Shown here in pieces: positions 62,000 to 64,000 of a DNA stretch of 64,000 nt. The notes beneath the pieces are model-generated. The model did not search any database and was not told the origin of the DNA. It worked only from the letters and a program-made list of their open reading frames with translations. Numbering within the stretch: the stretch's first letter is position 1; the number at the start of each line of letters is the position of its first letter. Made by a program: the position numbers and the translations under genes. The stretch comes from Cellulomonas fimi (GTDB lineage: Bacteria; Actinomycetota; Actinomycetes; Actinomycetales; Cellulomonadaceae), in NCBI RefSeq assembly GCF_028583725.1, contig NZ_CP110680.1, forward strand, positions 4,402,001 through 4,466,000, given 5' to 3'.

Positions 62000-64000
62000 C
62001 CGCGGCCCTGCGCCGCGGCCAGGTCCACCGCGCGGCCCTCGTCCTGCTCGCCGTCACCCTCGCCGTGCTGTGCCTCGGGACGGTGGTCGCCGTGCCGCCC
62101 GCGGGCGCCACGTCCACGCCCTCCCCCAGCCCCACCGCCACCTGGCCCGTGTCCGTGCAGGTCACGCGCGTGACGCCCGAGGTGCTGCGGCCCGGCGACG
62201 AGCTGACCGTCACCGCGACGATCCGCAACGACGGGTCCGAGGACGTCGCGTCACCGTCTGCCGTGCTGCGGCTGAGCCGCGTCCGCCCCCACACCCGCGC
62301 CGACCTGCAGACGTGGGTGTCGGGCGGCCTCGCGTCGGGCAGCGTCGTCGCCACCGCCGCGATCGAGGGTCCGCTCCCGGCCGGCGCGAGCGTCCAGGTC
62401 GAGCTCACCGTCCCGCCCCAGGACATCCGGCTCGCCGGCGGCGCCGACGTGTGGGGCCCGCGCGGGCTCACCGTCGACGCGCGGACCGGCAGCCGCCTGG
62501 TCGGCCAGCAGCGCACGTTCCTGCTGTGGCTGCCGTCCGACGACGTCCCCGCGACCGACGTCTCCGTCGCCGTGCCCGTCGTCGGGCCGCCGACCGCTCC
62601 GGTCACCCCCTCCGCCGACGACGCCACCGGGGCGGACGGCGAGGGCGGGACGGGCGACGAGGGCGGGACGGGCGACACCGCGGCCGACGACACCGCGGCC
62701 GGCGACGACGCGGCCGAGGACGGTGCGACCGCCGCCGGGCCGAGCCCGACGAGCACGCCCGCGACGACCGTGCTGCCGCCCGACCCGTCGTCCGTCGACC
62801 GGCTCGAGGACGCGACCGCGACCGGCGAGCGCCTCGCGCAGACCGCCCGGCTGCTCGCGGAGACGCCCCACGTGAGCGCCGTCGTCGACCCCGCGCTCCT
62901 CGCGCAGTCCGCGCTCGCCGGACCGCGCGCGCGGCAGTGGTCGCACCAGGTCACGCAGGTCCTCGCCGAGCGCGACGTGCTGTCGCTGCCGTGGGCCGAC
63001 CCCGACGTCGCGGCGATCGCCCACGGCGCACGCCCCGACCTCGCCGCCGCGGCCGGTGCGGCCGCGCGCACGTGGACCGAGCAGACCGGTGCCGGTGACG
63101 TGCCCGTCGTCCTGTGGGGCACGGGAGCGCGCACTCCCGACGAGGCGACCGTCAGCCTGGCCACGAACGCCGGGGCCGCCGCGTTCGTCCTGCCCGTCGC
63201 CGACGTCGACGACGCCGAGGCCGCCGTCACCGCACGCACGCAGGTCCGCGCCGGCGGCACGAACGTCGCCGCGCTCGCTCCGGACGCCGTCCTCACGCAC
63301 CTCCTCACCGACCCGCGCAGCGTCGAGCCCGGTGCGTCGCCCGCGACCGCCGTGCAGCGCACGCTCGCCGAGCTCGCGGTCGCGACCCGCCAGGAGTCCG
63401 GCCCGCCCGACGTGCTCCTCGCACCCGACCGCGAGTGGGTGCCCGACGTCGCCTACACGACGGCCCTGCTCGACGCGCTCGACGCCGCCCCGTGGGTCCG
63501 CCTGCGACCCGCGTCGACCCTCCTCGACGGCGCCGCGCAGACCCGCACGCCCGCGTCCGACTCCGCCGTGGACGACGCCGAGCTGCCGCCCGGCCAGGTG
63601 CAGGTCCTCGCCGCCGCGCGCGAGCGCACCCTCGCCTTCGCCGACGTCACCTCCGAGCCCGAGACGCTGCTCGCCGGCGTCGACCAGGAGGTGCTGGCCC
63701 CGCTCGCGGTCGCGTGGCGGGCCGACCGCACCGGCCGCAGCGCCCTGGTCGCGGCGGTCGTCGCCGACCTCGACGCCCGCACCAGCGGCCTGGCGATCGT
63801 CCAGCCGCGGACCGCGAACATCTTCGGCTCGTCGACCGACGCGCGGATGACCGTGCGCAACGACCTCGACGTGCCCGTGACGGTCCAGCTCGTCGTCACA
63901 CCGGGCAAGACGTGCCTCGAGGCCCGGCCCGTCGCACCGGTCGACGTGGCCGCGCGCGACGAGGCGAGCGTGGTCGTCCGGTTCGTCGCGCACGCGAACT
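61996..64000 (+). CDS. DUF6049-family exported/membrane protein (cut by window end)
   Basis: An open frame from the ATG at 61996 to the window edge (668 codons visible). The signal/membrane helix is [20 protein letters not shown]. Next comes an Ig-like domain ([20 protein letters not shown]) and a low-complexity Asp/Gly/Thr linker near residue 215-245. A long domain with [20 protein letters not shown] and the late [20 protein letters not shown] is typical of DUF6049. The gene is regularly found between the NUDIX gene and murJ, so a cell-envelope role is likely (inference). Confidence 0.85.
   Translation, partial: MTAALRRGQVHRAALVLLAVTLAVLCLGTVVAVPPAGATSTPSPSPTATWPVSVQVTRVTPEVLRPGDELTVTATIRNDGSEDVASPSAVLRLSRVRPHTRADLQTWVSGGLASGSVVATAAIEGPLPAGASVQVELTVPPQDIRLAGGADVWGPRGLTVDARTGSRLVGQQRTFLLWLPSDDVPATDVSVAVPVVGPPTAPVTPSADDATGADGEGGTGDEGGTGDTAADDTAAGDDAAEDGATAAGPSPTSTPATTVLPPDPSSVDRLEDATATGERLAQTARLLAETPHVSAVVDPALLAQSALAGPRARQWSHQVTQVLAERDVLSLPWADPDVAAIAHGARPDLAAAAGAAARTWTEQTGAGDVPVVLWGTGARTPDEATVSLATNAGAAAFVLPVADVDDAEAAVTARTQVRAGGTNVAALAPDAVLTHLLTDPRSVEPGASPATAVQRTLAELAVATRQESGPPDVLLAPDREWVPDVAYTTALLDALDAAPWVRLRPASTLLDGAAQTRTPASDSAVDDAELPPGQVQVLAAARERTLAFADVTSEPETLLAGVDQEVLAPLAVAWRADRTGRSALVAAVVADLDARTSGLAIVQPRTANIFGSSTDARMTVRNDLDVPVTVQLVVTPGKTCLEARPVAPVDVAARDEASVVVRFVAHAN

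Overview
The window is high-GC actinobacterial DNA. The dense (hemi)cellulase content (GH10-CBM2-GH62, GH59, GH127), GGAGG-type ribosome binding sites, frequent GTG starts and the gene order ponA - rpsF - ssb - rpsR - rplI ... dnaB point to a Cellulomonas-like member of the Micrococcales, in the part of the chromosome near oriC. The right end (cca - NUDIX - DUF6049) continues the usual origin-proximal order that leads to murJ. The species call is inference.

Layout. (1) 1-14.6 kb: a truncated acyltransferase, an ECF sigma/membrane-protein pair, then secreted hemicellulases (GH10/GH62 xylanase-arabinofuranosidase, GH59, GH127) that share a LacI-type palindrome TGTGAGCGCTCACA, with a duplicated-HTH protein, a serine hydrolase and small unknown genes between them. 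(2) 14.9-17.6 kb: a bacterial Ro60 (Rsr) gene preceded on the same strand by four tandem Y RNAs. Three carry a circularly permuted tRNA-like module, and all four keep the Ro-binding helix signature. (3) 17.8-35.0 kb: a defence island. It holds a five-gene SMC/Wadjet-type operon (kleisin-like, two different small winged-helix KITE-like proteins, SMC ATPase, TOPRIM nuclease), an AlbA_2/Schlafen-type protein, a PLD-SNF2 helicase with a large adenine methylase, and a frameshifted fragment of a second JetD-like (DUF2399) gene. Related IS-end-like repeats lie near 17.83, 26.45 and 35.04 kb, at the joints of the island. (4) 35.1-38.6 kb: dnaB interrupted by two inteins, one of the class 3 type (Ala1, WCT residues), with a cluster of DnaA-box-like 9-mers upstream. 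(5) 38.9-44 kb: MATE transporter, AraC regulator, DinB-like enzyme, ClgR-like regulator and a clpP pair with candidate ClgR palindromes, plus a 5 x 30 bp tandem repeat. (6) 44.2-50.7 kb: rplI-rpsR-ssb-rpsF, ponA, and padR-ino1 with a perfect PadR-type inverted repeat. (7) 50.8-54.9 kb: two tandem paralogous sigma/membrane-regulator pairs. (8) 55-64 kb: pit phosphate transporter with a small partner, MFS exporter, a LOV-GAF-PP2C blue-light phosphatase, cca, NUDIX hydrolase and a partial DUF6049 protein.

The genes fall into three themes. The first is plant-cell-wall breakdown under a common operator. The second is RNA surveillance and defence (Ro60/Y RNA next to a Wadjet-like and methylase/helicase island inserted beside dnaB). 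The third is conserved replication, ribosome and envelope housekeeping. All functions are read from sequence motifs only; no database search was run.
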